This document shows, piece after piece, positions 6,416 to 6,700 of a stretch of 6,700 nt of DNA. The stretch's first letter is position 1, and each line of letters begins with the position of its first letter. This DNA is from Acidobacteriota bacterium. Its GTDB lineage: Bacteria > Acidobacteriota > Terriglobia > Acidiferrales > UBA7541. The notes under the pieces were generated by a model. The model did no database searches and was not told the origin of the DNA. It saw only the letters and a program-made list of their open reading frames with translations. Location: positions 1,630 through 8,329 of the forward strand of contig PMOP01000288.1 of NCBI GenBank assembly GCA_003161495.1, in the 5' to 3' direction. A program made the position numbers and the translations under genes.

Positions 6416-6461
6416 AACGGGCGCGACGCCTTCCGTGCAGGCCGCGCCCGTTTTTATTTTT
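6416..6461 (+). terminator. Intrinsic (Rho-independent) terminator of the receptor gene
   Basis: AACGGGCGCG (6416-6425) pairs exactly with CGCGCCCGTT (6443-6452); an inner GCC/GGC pairing (6428-6430 with 6440-6442) extends the stem. The T-rich tract TTTTTATTTTT (6451-6461) follows at once. An A-rich run (GAAAAAAACATAA) on the left side could allow some termination from the other strand as well. It ends the receptor transcript about 90 bases after the stop codon. Confidence 0.9.
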
Positions 6462-6559
6462 AGGAAGTTTTAGTTTGCAGTTGCACAAATTGAGACCACG
6501 AATCCTGCCCGTATTACCTCTGGAATGTTTCAATGGTATAACGTAGGAAAAAATATTCC

Positions 6560-6588
6560 TTGACTCGAAGCGCCCCAGGAATCAGAAT
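6560..6588 (+). promoter_or_regulatory. Second copy of the receptor-type promoter, for a gene beyond the window
   Basis: TTGACT (6560-6565), a 17-base spacer and CAGAAT (6583-6588) repeat the layout of the promoter at 2155-2183. The extended motif CTTGACTC-N11-GGAATCAGAATCC (6559-6590) matches the upstream copy at 20 of 21 defined positions, while the 11-base spacer between is not conserved. The flanks (6462-6558 and 6591-6700) are AT-rich and contain no gene I can support. An ATG at 6685 near the right edge opens a frame of only a few codons without a clear ribosome site. The motif implies an unseen co-regulated gene to the right. Confidence 0.55.
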
Positions 6589-6700
6589 CCTTTGCATAAT
6601 TTATAGAAGTAAGGGTGTAGGACTTTTTCCAAGGGGTTTGATACTGGAATAAGCACTTCATAAAAAAGGCCAAGTACGTTTCAGATGGTGGGTGCCATTC

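Noticed and set aside
1..6700. CRISPR array, tRNA/rRNA, prophage or insertion-sequence transposase
   Set aside because: No spaced direct repeats, RNA gene signatures, integrase or transposase motifs were seen on either strand.

Overview
The window looks like the chromosome of a GC-rich, heterotrophic Gram-negative bacterium, most likely an Acidobacteriota member. The main evidence is an approximately 1,260-residue Oar-like TonB-dependent receptor with an N-terminal carboxypeptidase-regulatory-like domain, of the kind found in many copies in that phylum. A deoxynucleoside kinase of the bacterial NPFL/SDFLF type and a REP-like GCCCGCC/GGCGGGC palindrome fit the same picture. The taxonomic call is inference from family resemblance, not a database match.

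All recognisable genes are on the + strand. Bases 1-1197 hold the C-terminal part of a membrane-bound sensor histidine kinase whose 5' end lies outside the window. After a 57-base gap comes a complete deoxynucleoside kinase (1255-1932), with a TATAAT box so close to its ATG that the mRNA may be leaderless. Directly behind it is a perfect 28-bp inverted repeat (1939-2008), each arm of which is itself a hairpin, followed by another GC-rich hairpin (2027-2056). The 650 bases from 1933 to 2582 contain no convincing gene. They hold these repeats, a sigma70-type promoter (2155-2183) and a leader of about 390 bases with several hairpins, including a perfect 8-bp stem capped by TTCG. The leader ends at a strong Shine-Dalgarno site before the TonB-dependent receptor (2583-6362). 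That gene is followed by a 12-bp hairpin and a canonical intrinsic terminator.

The last 240 bases hold no recognisable gene. They do hold a second copy of the receptor's promoter motif, CTTGACTC-N11-GGAATNAGAATCC, with identical spacing. This suggests that an unseen gene starts beyond the right edge and is switched on in the same way, possibly another receptor.

The three genes do not form an obvious pathway: signalling, nucleotide salvage and outer-membrane uptake appear to be separate units. I do not see a complete new multi-gene system. The points most worth following are the duplicated promoter motif, the long structured leader, the nine strictly paired cysteine sets in the receptor, and a 14-bp perfect inverted repeat inside the receptor's coding sequence.
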